DNA of 64,000 nt from Helicobacter pylori. GTDB lineage: Bacteria > Campylobacterota > Campylobacteria > Campylobacterales > Helicobacteraceae. The stretch is taken from assembly GCF_001653475.1 (NCBI RefSeq), contig NZ_CP011487.1:992001-1056000 (forward strand), given 5' to 3'. The translations under genes were made by a program, and so were the position numbers. This document shows positions 55,915 to 64,000 of this stretch, piece after piece. Every line of letters begins with the position of its first letter. Position 1 is the first letter of the stretch. Under the pieces are notes generated by a model that was given only the letters and a program-made list of their open reading frames with translations, was not told the DNA's origin and searched no databases.

Positions 55915-58545
55915 TTATTCCTTGTTTTTAGTTTTATCTTTTGTAATGCCATACTTTCTTTCACGATCCTTAAAAGCTTTTTCGCCTCTCTCTAATTTCA
56001 ATAAATCCTCTTTATATTCATCGCTCTCCATCATAAAAGACTGCACAACTATCTTATTATTCTCATTTTTTAACTGAATAATTAACTCTGCATCAGCGTT
56101 CAAAACAAAATTAGCGTTATGGGTGGCAAAAATAATTTGTCTTTTTTGTTTCTGCTTTTTAATTAAAGCAACTAAATAATTAGCGATTAAAGTACTATCC
56201 AGGTGTGCTTCTGGTTCATCAATGATGATGGGGTTATTCCCTAAAGATAAAAGGACAACCAATACAGCAGTGCATTTTTGCCCAAAGGAAGTTTTATTTA
56301 AATCTCTTTTGTCATAACAGACTTCAAAAATTTTATATTTTTCAACATTCATTAAATGTTTGAGAATGAGAAGCCGATAGATTTGAAAATGAATTTCTCT
56401 ATCCAATATATTCTTCATGGTTTCATAAAATACCGCTTTTTTATTTTCAATTGAGCTATAAAGCTTTTCTATAAATTCTGCGTGTTGCATACCTGTAATG
56501 TCTTTTAATTCAATTTTCTTTAAAGATTCCTTGATTTTTGATTGGTGTCTTTGGATATTCAAACCCTTATCCACTAACTTATCAAAATCCTCAAAAACCC
56601 CTTCAAAAATATCTTTATTCAAACGATATTTTATGGTAATTGGTTTCACTTCTTTGTGCTTTTTTGAAATTTTTTTAAAATCAGAATTGATTTCTTTTAA
56701 TTTCTCATTGATTTGTTTTTCAAACTCTTCAATATTTTTATTAATACTTTCATGAGAAAAACCCTTTATTTTGTTATCAATCTCTTCTATTTCATGCTCT
56801 AAATCATTAACATTCATTTTTATGTTTACCAAATATTCATTAGCGGTTATAATATCTCCTACACTTTCATCGCTCACACCTTTTTCTTTAATAAGAAATT
56901 TCCCAATCTCTTTGCGTAATGTCTGGAGTTCTGATTCTAGCGTCCTTATTTTCTCGTCATCGCTATTAAAACACCCATTTTTTATACTCTTATCTATTTC
57001 TTCAAGTTCCTTACAAATATTTTGTTTGAGCTGGTTATAGACCTTATCATAGCTATTTTTTTCTTCCATGTTTTCTTTTGGTTCAAAATTCACAACCCGT
57101 TTTAATTCTTTAATAAAAGTCAAAAACCCCTCTTTAGATTGTTTTAAGTCAATTAGCACTTTGCGTTTTGCTTGCAATTTGTCTCTTTTGTTCAAATAGT
57201 TTTTATCTGTATAAGCATCTGCAATACTTTGGTATTTCTTGCTTGTTTTTTCGCTCTCTTTTAGTTGTTCTTCCAGTTTGGTCTTTTCTTGCCAATATGC
57301 GATCTGCTCATCAAACTTTTCAATGCCTTTTGTAATTTGCCTTTCTAACTCCTTAAGTTTTCCACTTAACTTGCTATCTATTCTGTTAAAAATAACCTCT
57401 GTGAATTTTGAAACATTAGTTGCAAATTCTTCTATCTCATTTTGAGCTAAATACTCTACGCTATCCACTATGTCTATGTCTGGCTGTATCTTTATATATT
57501 CTTGAATGGTTTCATGTTTTAAGCCTTTCACAAAACTTTTATCTTTAATTGCTGAGACTATCAATTGCAACAAAGTGCTTTTACCACTCCCTCTACCCCC
57601 TATCACACAAGTAAAATACGGACTAAAAAATAGTTTTTCATTAAATCCTGCATAACAAAAAGGAGTATCGCCTTTTTCATCGGTGATTTTTACCTCTCCA
57701 TCAAAGCACAACTCTACACAATCTATCTTATGCAAAGGGTCTTGAGATTGCCCTTGATCAATACTCACTCTTGTTTCTGGCTCATAAATAATTTGCTTTA
57801 ACCCCTCAAAAGTTTTTTCAGCCTTTATCCAAGTGTATTTTTGCCCTATTAACTCCTTTTTATGGGCATCACTACTCTGCAAGAGAGGTTTGTTATATCT
57901 ATCTCCAAGCCAAAATTCTCTATCCTTTTTAAGATTTTCTTGGTTATCTGATGAGTGGATTAAAAAATGCGACTTATTAATGACTTTTTTGTAGATAGTC
58001 TCATTGCGACTATCTTTTTCAAGAAACTCACATTCAATACCGCCATGCCCCCTTGATAAAAACCCTAATAAATATTTATCTTTTAATTTTAATGATTCCT
58101 CTTCCAAACACTCCAACAATTGATCAAAACTAACTAACGCTTTCTTCAAACCATCTTTTTCTAAATCGTCAAGCACATAATAAGTCCCATCAACATTGGC
58201 TTTCATTGTTGATAAAAACCTTTTTATGCCATCACTTGAAACCTCATCTGAAAAAATAATGTGAAAATCCAAACAACCATTCTTATTATTTTTATAATCC
58301 AACCTGACTTCTAAATTATAAAAAACCTTAATACCCCTCTTTTCTATTTTTTCTTTTAATTCAAATTCTTTCTCATTAAACTTAAAATAGTTCGTTAGTC
58401 CAACACAATCAATCTCGCTATCGCATAGTTTTTGTATAAACTCCTCTTCAGAACATTTATACGTCTTATTATTTAAATATGTATATGGCGTATGTACATG
58501 CAAATCCCATTTATGCCAACTTGAACCTTTGTTATTATTACCCAT
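55915..58545 (-). CDS. PHP-domain nuclease fused to an SMC-like ABC ATPase (TrlF-like)
   Basis: The 876-residue protein has an N-terminal PHP domain with HVH at 16-18, HSSD at 197-200 and SDAH at 225-228, metal-binding positions of PHP phosphoesterases. Then come Walker A GGRGSGKST (316-324), a long coiled coil (about 395-700), a signature region TSFGQKC, Walker B DEPEAHLD (776-783) and an H-loop FATHN (H809). This is the layout of TrlF-like ATPases proposed to act in RNA repair or conflict systems. AGGAG precedes ATG 58545. It is intact and lies 43 bases after the DUF2130 gene. Substrate unknown; defence is inference. Confidence 0.82.
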   Translation of the reverse strand: MGNNNKGSSWHKWDLHVHTPYTYLNNKTYKCSEEEFIQKLCDSEIDCVGLTNYFKFNEKEFELKEKIEKRGIKVFYNLEVRLDYKNNKNGCLDFHIIFSDEVSSDGIKRFLSTMKANVDGTYYVLDDLEKDGLKKALVSFDQLLECLEEESLKLKDKYLLGFLSRGHGGIECEFLEKDSRNETIYKKVINKSHFLIHSSDNQENLKKDREFWLGDRYNKPLLQSSDAHKKELIGQKYTWIKAEKTFEGLKQIIYEPETRVSIDQGQSQDPLHKIDCVELCFDGEVKITDEKGDTPFCYAGFNEKLFFSPYFTCVIGGRGSGKSTLLQLIVSAIKDKSFVKGLKHETIQEYIKIQPDIDIVDSVEYLAQNEIEEFATNVSKFTEVIFNRIDSKLSGKLKELERQITKGIEKFDEQIAYWQEKTKLEEQLKESEKTSKKYQSIADAYTDKNYLNKRDKLQAKRKVLIDLKQSKEGFLTFIKELKRVVNFEPKENMEEKNSYDKVYNQLKQNICKELEEIDKSIKNGCFNSDDEKIRTLESELQTLRKEIGKFLIKEKGVSDESVGDIITANEYLVNIKMNVNDLEHEIEEIDNKIKGFSHESINKNIEEFEKQINEKLKEINSDFKKISKKHKEVKPITIKYRLNKDIFEGVFEDFDKLVDKGLNIQRHQSKIKESLKKIELKDITGMQHAEFIEKLYSSIENKKAVFYETMKNILDREIHFQIYRLLILKHLMNVEKYKIFEVCYDKRDLNKTSFGQKCTAVLVVLLSLGNNPIIIDEPEAHLDSTLIANYLVALIKKQKQKRQIIFATHNANFVLNADAELIIQLKNENNKIVVQSFMMESDEYKEDLLKLERGEKAFKDRERKYGITKDKTKNKE

Positions 58546-58588
58546 ATTTTCTCCTAATATAATATTATCTCAAAGCATACCACAAAAA

Positions 58589-59881
58589 CTAATCTTCTAA
58601 ATCTTCCCCATCATACCCAAGCTCCAACGCTTTCACTTGCCCGATCGCATTGCCTGCAATGCCCTTGATAGAGCCATACATGTTAATCGTGCTCTCAAAC
58701 ACTTTTTCCATTTGTTTTTCCCTGCTTTTCCAAATCCTAGCCATCGCGCGTTTTTCGCTTTCTAAATCCGCTCTCAATTGCTCAAACCCCTCTATAATCG
58801 CATTCACTTGCATAGAAAATTCAGAGCTTGTCAAATAATGATAGAGCAGATTCACTTTATCGCCCTTATTTTCCTGACTTTTTTTAGCCAAACCCACTTG
58901 AATAACCCCCTCTCTTAACACCGTGCTTAACCCCTTAAACTCTTCAAACGAACACACCCACACCCCCTCAAATAACCCCATTCTCTCCATCTCTTTAGGC
59001 AGCACTTCACTCACAATCACCCCCACATCAGCCCCAATCTCTCGCATGTCGCTTTTAAGCTTTTCAACCCAAGCTTTTTGAAATTCTTTAGTGCGTTTGC
59101 TCTCATAATAAATTTTCCCGCAATTTTGAAATTCCCTAGTATGCACCACTTGAATGCAATCGCCCCCTCTTTGCCCTTTTTTGATTTCTTCAATACTATC
59201 TAAGGGGAATTTTTGCCTCAAAAACTCTTCAATCGCCAATTCTTGCACCTCGCCTTGGAATTGCTGCGAGCTTAATTCAGCCTTTCTTTGAGCGTTTTTC
59301 AACTCGTTTCTTAACATTTCTAATTGCTCTTCTTGCTGCTTGAATTTCAATTCATTTTTTTCATGCAAGGCTTTTGCTATCCTTTCCCTCTCCACATCCA
59401 ATTTTTCATTCAATTTTTTTTCATTTTCAGCTTTCAATCGGCTCTCTGCTTCGTTATTTTCTCTTTTTAGCCTTTCAATTTCCGCTTCTTTTTGGTGCAA
59501 TTCTTGGACTTGTTTGGACTTCTCATCCAATTCTTTTTGCAACAATTCCAATCCTTTTTGCTGCTCTAAAAAAGCGTTTTTTCTGGCTTCTTCAATGATT
59601 TTAGCCCTTTCATCTTGCAAGGCTAACGCGCTCTCTTGTTTGACTGCATCATTAAATTTAGCCTTTTGTTCTTTCTCTTGCTCTTTTAGGGCCTCTTCTT
59701 TTTGCTTTAACTCTTTGAGTTGGCTCTGATACTCCGCTCTTTTTGCATCCACCTCTTTTTCAAACTCTTTTTGTTGGGCTAAAAACCTGCTTTGATTTTC
59801 TGATTCTATCTGTTTCAATAGCGCTTCATTCACATTAATTGGCGCTTGACAATTGGGGCATTTGATTTGATTTTCTTGCAT
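58589..59881 (-). CDS. DUF2130 coiled-coil protein with PD-(D/E)XK-like domain
   Basis: In 430 residues, a short zinc-knuckle-like CPNC lies at 8-11, a long Glu/Lys/Gln coiled coil spans about 25-225, and a nuclease-like core sits around GQRGGDCIQVV ... YYESKRTKEF (D then E-x-K, about 255-285), ending in a helical C-terminus (KALELGYDGEDLED). DUF2130 proteins are predicted nucleases of unknown role. AAAGGA precedes ATG 59881. Cotranscription with the PHP-ATPase is likely from the 43-base gap. The E-S-K triad is seen directly; activity is not shown. Confidence 0.8.
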   Translation of the reverse strand: MQENQIKCPNCQAPINVNEALLKQIESENQSRFLAQQKEFEKEVDAKRAEYQSQLKELKQKEEALKEQEKEQKAKFNDAVKQESALALQDERAKIIEEARKNAFLEQQKGLELLQKELDEKSKQVQELHQKEAEIERLKRENNEAESRLKAENEKKLNEKLDVERERIAKALHEKNELKFKQQEEQLEMLRNELKNAQRKAELSSQQFQGEVQELAIEEFLRQKFPLDSIEEIKKGQRGGDCIQVVHTREFQNCGKIYYESKRTKEFQKAWVEKLKSDMREIGADVGVIVSEVLPKEMERMGLFEGVWVCSFEEFKGLSTVLREGVIQVGLAKKSQENKGDKVNLLYHYLTSSEFSMQVNAIIEGFEQLRADLESEKRAMARIWKSREKQMEKVFESTINMYGSIKGIAGNAIGQVKALELGYDGEDLED

Positions 59882-59958
59882 GATTTTCCTTTAAGATTTG
59901 ATTTTTTATATTTTATAATAGAATGAGATCAATTTAACTTAAGTTAGAGAACAATACG

Positions 59959-60317
59959 ATGGGAAGAAGTCTTGCATTAGCATTACAAAAAGCGTCTATC
60001 CCTAAATCCGCACTAAATCCGCATCGGTGCATAGAGCGCCACTCATCAATCATTTTTTAAAACAAGTTATTTTACAAAGCCACTCTGATGAAAACAAAAA
60101 TGAAAATCCCTTATTAAAACCCTACAGTGCATTTATTGCGCTTTCTTGCACTCAATTCCATTATTCGGGCATGCGCCTAGTTGCCCCCTATGAAAACGAT
60201 TTTGTTATTTTTGAGTTATTGCATTGATTTTCAGGAACGCAATTTTGAACGCCAACAACTTTTCAACTAGATCCGAAAGAAATTAAAACCCAAATCCTTG
60301 AGCGTTTAAAACTCTAA
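59959..60317 (+). pseudogene. Broken gene of unknown function with an 11-bp tandem duplication
   Basis: Starts at ATG 59959 (MGRSLALALQKASIPKSA). At 60002-60023 the unit CTAAATCCGCA is duplicated; removing one copy restores the frame into SVHRAPLINHFLKQVILQ and then YSAFIALSCTQFHYSGMRLV. Further frameshifts follow after FVIFELLH, with later pieces QERNFERQQL and LDPKEIKTQILERLKL ending at TAA 60315-60317. At least three lesions in total. The parent would have about 120 residues. I do not recognise the family. It lies divergently from the DUF2130 gene. Confidence 0.65.
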
Positions 60318-60631
60318 AATCAAAAACACCAAAACCAAAACATTAAACATTAAATAAAAAGAAGCAGTAAATCTAATCAAAAGAATTAAAGATTTTTGAC
60401 AAAAGTAAGTTAAAATTTTAAAACGATCGGATTTTAAGAAATCTAAATACCGCCAAAAACACGCGTGCATTCCCTATAAATACGCTATTAAGCGCTAATT
60501 TATCTCCGTTTTCAAAACCATTTCATAATAGGGAGAAAAAGTGAAATCTATGGATTAGAAAAATCTGCTTAAGCTCTCTTGACCCTTTTAAATTGGGTGC
60601 TTTTTTGTCCGCTTTGGTGGGGAAAAGCACA
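60318..60631. other. Non-coding AT-rich stretch between two broken genes
   Basis: About 310 bases with no supported frame. An ACCC/GGGT mini-stem followed by GCTTTTTT near 60584-60610 could end a plus-strand transcript. Nothing else recognised. Confidence 0.3.
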
Positions 60632-61427
60632 TTACTTCTTCTTAATCTCAGAGAGTTGGTCTTTAAGTGAGCTGTTAATATTCTCTTTGGAGCTCTTTTT
60701 CTTGGGGGTATATTGACTTTTTGGCAAGCTATCTACAATTTCGGCAACACTACGCTCTCTCACATTGCAAGACTTCTTTAATTCTGAAGGGACAGAAATG
60801 GGGCATTCTTGAATGTTGGCGATGAATACTTCAAAGCCTTTCTCCCAAGCGGCTTCTAACACAGGCACAAAATCGGTATCCTTGCTGAACAGCAAAATAC
60901 ACCCTCCTTGTTTGGTGCAATATAGCTTGGTAATATCGTGTGCCAACAGCACATCAATTTGTTTTTGACGCAACTTTAAGTGCGGTATGAGAATTTTGGC
61001 TTCTATGCCATTATGGACTTCTTTATATTCGAACTCATATACGAATTCGAACATTACCCGACCGACTCATAACTTCACCTGATTTTGTTGGGCGATATTG
61101 TGGTTGAAAATTTGGATAATCCCTGACTTTTTTACTTTCTCTTCATATTCTTTCTTCAGGATTATTCTTTTTATACTTCTCAAGTTCTTCGTTTTTATTG
61201 CCCTTGATTCTGGGCTCGACTTCTGTGAAAGGCTCAGATACATAAAAGTAGATCCGTTTCAATTCCTCTTCAGGCTCCAAGAACGAACGGATTAGCGATA
61301 AGAGCTGCTCGGGGATATTGAAATTAAAAAAAGACTCTTTAAAACGCTCATCCGTTTCTTGGATTGCCCTCAAATCAGAGCGTAGATTGTCCCAATCCAC
61401 AAAAATCGTGGTTTCAGTTTTTTCCAT
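60632..61427 (-). pseudogene. Broken NYN-domain (PIN-like) ribonuclease gene
   Basis: The upstream part from ATG 61427 (GGAG 6 bases before) encodes ETTIFVDWDNLRSDLRA, the D-x-DN start of a NYN/LabA-type nuclease, and stops at an in-frame TGA at 61145-61143 after NNPEERI. The same frame continues RESKKVRDYPNFQPQYR and NVRIRI, then a one-base shift near 61035-61040 is needed to enter FEYKEVHNGIEAK, IDVLLAHDI and LLFSKDTDFVPVLEAAWEKG, the second acidic half. One nonsense and one frameshift therefore disable a roughly 265-residue enzyme. It probably corresponds to split hypothetical genes in 26695. Confidence 0.75.
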
Positions 61428-61594
61428 GTTTTCTCCCAAAATACGAACTTTGCCATAAGGGTTGAGTATAGCATGGGGATCTAAACATGCCTTGTTTTTT
61501 AAAGAGAATAAAGGTTCTGTTCTCATCAAATACAGACACTCAAAGCCTTATTTAATTTTTAACTAATCTTTCTAAAAAAGAATCTTAACAGAAA

Positions 61595-61951
61595 TTAATG
61601 GCGGACTTCTTTGATCCTTGCTGCCTTACCTCTCCTATCGCGCAAATAGTAGAGTTTCGCACGGCGAACCCTACCCACACGCAACACCTCAACGCTCGCT
61701 AAACTTTCGCTATAAAAAGGGAAAATTTTCTCCACGCCGATATTGTTAGCCCCTATTTTACGCACGCAAAAAGTCTTATCCACGCCATTGCCTCTAATCG
61801 CAATGCACACGCCCTCAAAATACTGAGTTCGTGTTTTTTCGCCTTCTTTAATGGTAATACCAAGCCTCAAAGTATCGCCGGCTTTAAATGCTGGCATGGT
61901 CTTGTCTTTTAATTGAGCGTCTTCAAACTGCTGAATGTAGCGGTTTTTCAT
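61595..61951 (-). CDS. rplS: 50S ribosomal protein L19
   Basis: The 118-residue ribosomal protein contributes to the bridge between subunits. The L19 signature is seen in [17 protein letters not shown] and [25 protein letters not shown]-like C-terminus. AAGGAA lies before ATG 61951, 21 bases after trmD. Last gene of the rpsP-khpA-rimM-trmD-rplS unit. Confidence 0.97.
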   Translation of the reverse strand: MKNRYIQQFEDAQLKDKTMPAFKAGDTLRLGITIKEGEKTRTQYFEGVCIAIRGNGVDKTFCVRKIGANNIGVEKIFPFYSESLASVEVLRVGRVRRAKLYYLRDRRGKAARIKEVRH

Positions 61952-61972
61952 GTGTTTTCCTTAATGTCAATT

Positions 61973-62662
61973 TCATGATTTGTGCTGTTTGAATAAATCA
62001 AGGCGGTAAAATTTTGTCCTTAATTTTGACAAATCAAGTCTTAGTTGCTTGATTCTAGCATGATTTCCTTTAGAATATTCTGAAGGGGCAGGGATTTTAT
62101 TGATTTCTTTGGATTTAAAAACAGCGTTAGCGAAATTAGGGGCTTCCAAATAATGGTTTTCAAAGCTCTCATTTTCTAAAGATTGAGCGTTGCCCAAAAC
62201 CCCTTGAATATAGCGAGCGACACTATCTATCAAGCACAACGCCCCAAGCTCGCCCCCTGTTAAAATAAAATCGCCTATACAAAAAACCTCATCAGCACCA
62301 AGTTCAATAGAGCGTTCATCAAAGCCCTCATAACGCCCGCACACCAAAACGACATGTTTTTTTTGAGCCAAACGCATCGCGTCTATTTGCTTGAAAGGCT
62401 TGCCCACCGCGCTTAAAAAAATCGTGTGTTTAGGGTTTTTAACAGAATGGAGCGCATTTTCTATCATCTCAGGGTCTAAAATTTGCCCTGCACCCCCACC
62501 AATGAGCGTGTGATCCGCTTTTTGATATTTATTAGTGCTAAAATCTCTAAGGCTTAACACTTCTAATTCAAAGAGATTTTTTTCTAACGCTCTTTTTAAA
62601 ATAGAATCTTCAAAATAAGGCCATACGAGTTGCGGGAAAAGGGTTAAAACGCTGAATTTCAC
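61973..62662 (-). CDS. trmD: tRNA (guanine-N1)-methyltransferase
   Basis: Methylates G37 next to the anticodon, preventing frameshift errors. In 229 residues of the SPOUT trefoil-knot fold, the key regions are IGGGAGQILDPEMI, the knot CGRYEGFDERSIELGADEV, and IGDFILTGGELGA. ATG 62662 directly abuts the rimM stop. Conserved order with rpsP, rimM and rplS. Confidence 0.96.
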   Translation of the reverse strand: MKFSVLTLFPQLVWPYFEDSILKRALEKNLFELEVLSLRDFSTNKYQKADHTLIGGGAGQILDPEMIENALHSVKNPKHTIFLSAVGKPFKQIDAMRLAQKKHVVLVCGRYEGFDERSIELGADEVFCIGDFILTGGELGALCLIDSVARYIQGVLGNAQSLENESFENHYLEAPNFANAVFKSKEINKIPAPSEYSKGNHARIKQLRLDLSKLRTKFYRLDLFKQHKS

Positions 62663-63217
62663 TCAACTATTCTCTAAAAGCGTTTTAGCGTTATTGGTGG
62701 TTATTTTTTTGTCTTGCAAAAGGATTTCTTTGATATAAAAATCCCTATAAGGGATTAAAAAAATCTTAGCCAAACCTTTTTCAACCAAACTTTTCGTGGT
62801 TTCAACCATAAAATAATCTATTTGAGAAATCCTTTGGATTTCTATGACTTTTCCTAAAATCTCGTTTTCTTCCACCACGCTAAGCCCTACTAAATCGCAA
62901 TAAAAAAACTCCCCATCTTTTAAAACACAGAGTTTTTTACTCTCTGCTTCGCTCATAAAAAGCCCTAAATTAGTCAGCTCTTTAGCCTTTTCGGGCGTGT
63001 GGATAGTCTCTAAAAACAACAGGTTTTTGGCATGTTCATAAGAATGGATGATATATTCTTTAAAAGAAGAAGTGCAAGAGAAAGCATTTAGGGAAGCGAC
63101 ACTCACCTTAACGCCTTTTTTTAAGCACTCCGGAAAATCGCTCTCTAAATGAAGCTTTAACCCCCCCTTAAGCCCCACGCTTTTACCAATTCTGCCCACT
63201 AAAAGCATAGAAACCAT
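62663..63217 (-). CDS. rimM: Ribosome maturation factor RimM
   Basis: Assists 16S rRNA processing and 30S head assembly by binding S19. In 184 residues, the N-terminal RimM domain begins LLVGRIGKSVGLKGGLKLH and the C-terminal PRC-barrel contains GLSVVEENEILGKVIEI and FLIPYRDFYIKEI. It is directly joined to the khpA stop and to trmD. ATG 63217; an internal ATG at residue 4 (MLLVGRIG) is a possible alternative start. Confidence 0.95.
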   Translation of the reverse strand: MVSMLLVGRIGKSVGLKGGLKLHLESDFPECLKKGVKVSVASLNAFSCTSSFKEYIIHSYEHAKNLLFLETIHTPEKAKELTNLGLFMSEAESKKLCVLKDGEFFYCDLVGLSVVEENEILGKVIEIQRISQIDYFMVETTKSLVEKGLAKIFLIPYRDFYIKEILLQDKKITTNNAKTLLENS

Positions 63218-63565
63218 TCAAGGCGTTTGATCGCCTAAAACATGGGGATTTTTATCACCATTTTTACTAGCAAAAACAACGATTTTATAAGAAAACCCGT
63301 CTTTGGCTTTCACACCAGAAACAAACGCCTTAATTGTGCTCACCATTTTGCCCTCTTTACCGATCACATGCCCCATGTCTGACGGGTGGGTATAAATAGT
63401 GATTTGTTTGACTTTATCTTCTAAAAGCGTGTACTCTACGCTCAAAGCTTGAGGAAAAGAAACAACCTTTTTTAAATATTTTTCTAAAAAAGTTGCCACG
63501 CAATACGAATAGTCCTTACACTCAGCTTGAGAAAAAGGCGTGTTCAAAGGATCTAATTCGTGCAT
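63218..63565 (-). CDS. KH-domain RNA-binding protein (KhpA type)
   Basis: The 115-residue protein has a type II KH domain with the GxxG loop IGKEGK in SDMGHVIGKEGKMVSTIKAF, and an extra N-terminal helix of about 25 residues. KhpA proteins bind many RNAs and sit between rpsP and rimM in numerous bacteria, as here. It is 16 bases after rpsP. Confidence 0.9.
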   Translation of the reverse strand: MHELDPLNTPFSQAECKDYSYCVATFLEKYLKKVVSFPQALSVEYTLLEDKVKQITIYTHPSDMGHVIGKEGKMVSTIKAFVSGVKAKDGFSYKIVVFASKNGDKNPHVLGDQTP

Positions 63566-63581
63566 TTAATCTCACAAAACC

Positions 63582-63812
63582 TTAGGCTTTTTGAGAAAGT
63601 TTTTCCACCCTCTCGCTCATTTTAGCCCCCACACCTTTCCAGTAATTCAAGCGTTCCTTATCAATCTTAATATCTTTAGGCTCGCTTAAAGGGTTGTAAT
63701 ACCCAATGGATTCAATCCAACCCCCATCCCTTCTTTTCCTAGAATCGGTTACCACCACTCTGTAAAAAGGCTTTTTCTTTCTCCCAATGCGCGTGAGTCT
63801 AATGACTGTCAT
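63582..63812 (-). CDS. rpsP: 30S ribosomal protein S16
   Basis: The 76-residue protein begins [30 protein letters not shown], the S16 signature, and continues [16 protein letters not shown] lies 8 bases before ATG 63812. First gene of the ribosomal block, with a TATAAT 38 bases upstream. Ordinary. Confidence 0.97.
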   Translation of the reverse strand: MTVIRLTRIGRKKKPFYRVVVTDSRKRRDGGWIESIGYYNPLSEPKDIKIDKERLNYWKGVGAKMSERVEKLSQKA

Positions 63813-63849
63813 TACAAAAATCTCCTAAAATATTCATATTAGATTTGAG

Positions 63850-63855
63850 ATTATA
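63850..63855 (-). promoter_or_regulatory. -10 box of the rpsP operon
   Basis: TATAAT on the minus strand, preceded directly by TTG, 38 bases before the rpsP ATG. It lies between the end of ffh and rpsP, so the block can be transcribed separately from ffh. Confidence 0.5.
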
Positions 63856-63885
63856 CAACAAAAGTGCCTAAAACATGCTTAAAAA

Positions 63886-64000
63886 TCAGCGCATTTTAGG
63901 GGGTGTTTGATTTTTAGCCTGACTCATTAGATTCATCAAATCGCTAATGCCCTTTTTATTCGTTAAGCGTTTCGCCATTTTGCTCGCTTGATCAAAGCGT
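63886..64000 (-). CDS. ffh: Signal recognition particle protein Ffh, C-terminal end (cut by window edge)
   Basis: The last 38 codons of an open frame end at TGA 63888-63886. The peptide (FDQASKMAKRLTNKKGISDL, then QAKNQTPPKMR) matches the Met-rich tail that follows the Ffh M domain, and ffh upstream of rpsP is the usual order. The GTPase domain lies outside the window. Confidence 0.85.
   Translation of the reverse strand, partial: RFDQASKMAKRLTNKKGISDLMNLMSQAKNQTPPKMR

Overview
This window reads as a chromosomal segment of Helicobacter pylori. The evidence is AT-rich DNA, TATAAT-type -10 boxes with few clear -35 boxes, and gene families found together only in this species: Hom/Hor outer-membrane proteins, disulfide-rich Sel1-repeat Hcp proteins, secreted gamma-glutamyltranspeptidase, pyruvate:flavodoxin oxidoreductase split into four subunits, and an orphan GCGC-type cytosine methyltransferase. 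From memory, the gene order equals HP0373 to HP0357 followed by HP1098 to HP1152. That matches the J99-like arrangement; strain 26695 carries an inversion between these blocks, so the joint near 14.8-15.0 kb is a known type of rearrangement boundary.

Layout. 1-1.6 kb: an outer-membrane protein (cut by the window edge) and dcd. 1.7-3.6 kb: accB-accC. 3.65-5.17 kb: a compact two-gene restriction-modification system. 5.25-7.0 kb: a small unknown protein plus pseC (flagellin glycosylation), with a sigma-54-like promoter in front. 7.0-14.8 kb: tRNA-Leu, nrdB, pcm, an LptF/LptG-type permease, truA, galE (opposite strand), tRNA-Ile and tRNA-Ala, an AsmA-like envelope protein and a short-chain dehydrogenase. 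15-21.4 kb: hcpC, then the Entner-Doudoroff and glucose-entry genes eda, edd, zwf, pgl and glk around one divergent promoter region. 21.6-26.1 kb: a zinc alcohol dehydrogenase, an LPS glycosyltransferase with a T13 tract in its promoter, and two outer-membrane proteins. 26.4-29.6 kb: porGDAB. 29.7-37.4 kb: purB, horI, uvrB, a decayed coiled-coil gene, an Hcp gene and ggt. 37.6-41.5 kb: flagellar genes flgK, a flgN-like chaperone and flgM around the GCGC methyltransferase. 41.3-56 kb: a long minus-strand run, fmt-birA-parA-parB-atpF'FHAGDC-tolQR-tolA-tolB-pal-cpoB-slyD. 55.9-61.5 kb: an accessory patch holding a PHP-nuclease/ABC-ATPase gene, a DUF2130 nuclease-like gene and two broken genes, one of them a NYN-type ribonuclease. 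61.6-64 kb: the conserved rpsP-khpA-rimM-trmD-rplS block and the end of ffh.

How parts connect. BirA acts on the biotin carrier AccB at the other end of the window. Glk, Zwf, Pgl, Edd and Eda turn glucose into pyruvate, which PorGDAB oxidises to acetyl-CoA. PseC, FlgK, FlgN-like and FlgM belong to the flagellar programme and carry recognisable sigma-54 or sigma-28 promoters. Tol-Pal and the ATP synthase form the core envelope and energy block.

I did not find a wholly unknown multi-gene system. The best candidates for little-described biology are the PHP-ATPase/DUF2130/NYN nuclease patch, the flgN-like gene, the phase-variable-looking LPS glycosyltransferase promoter, and a dispersed palindromic element, one copy of which sits at the rearrangement boundary. 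No rRNA, CRISPR array, complete insertion sequence or prophage was seen. Locus tags and strain comparisons are from memory and were not checked.
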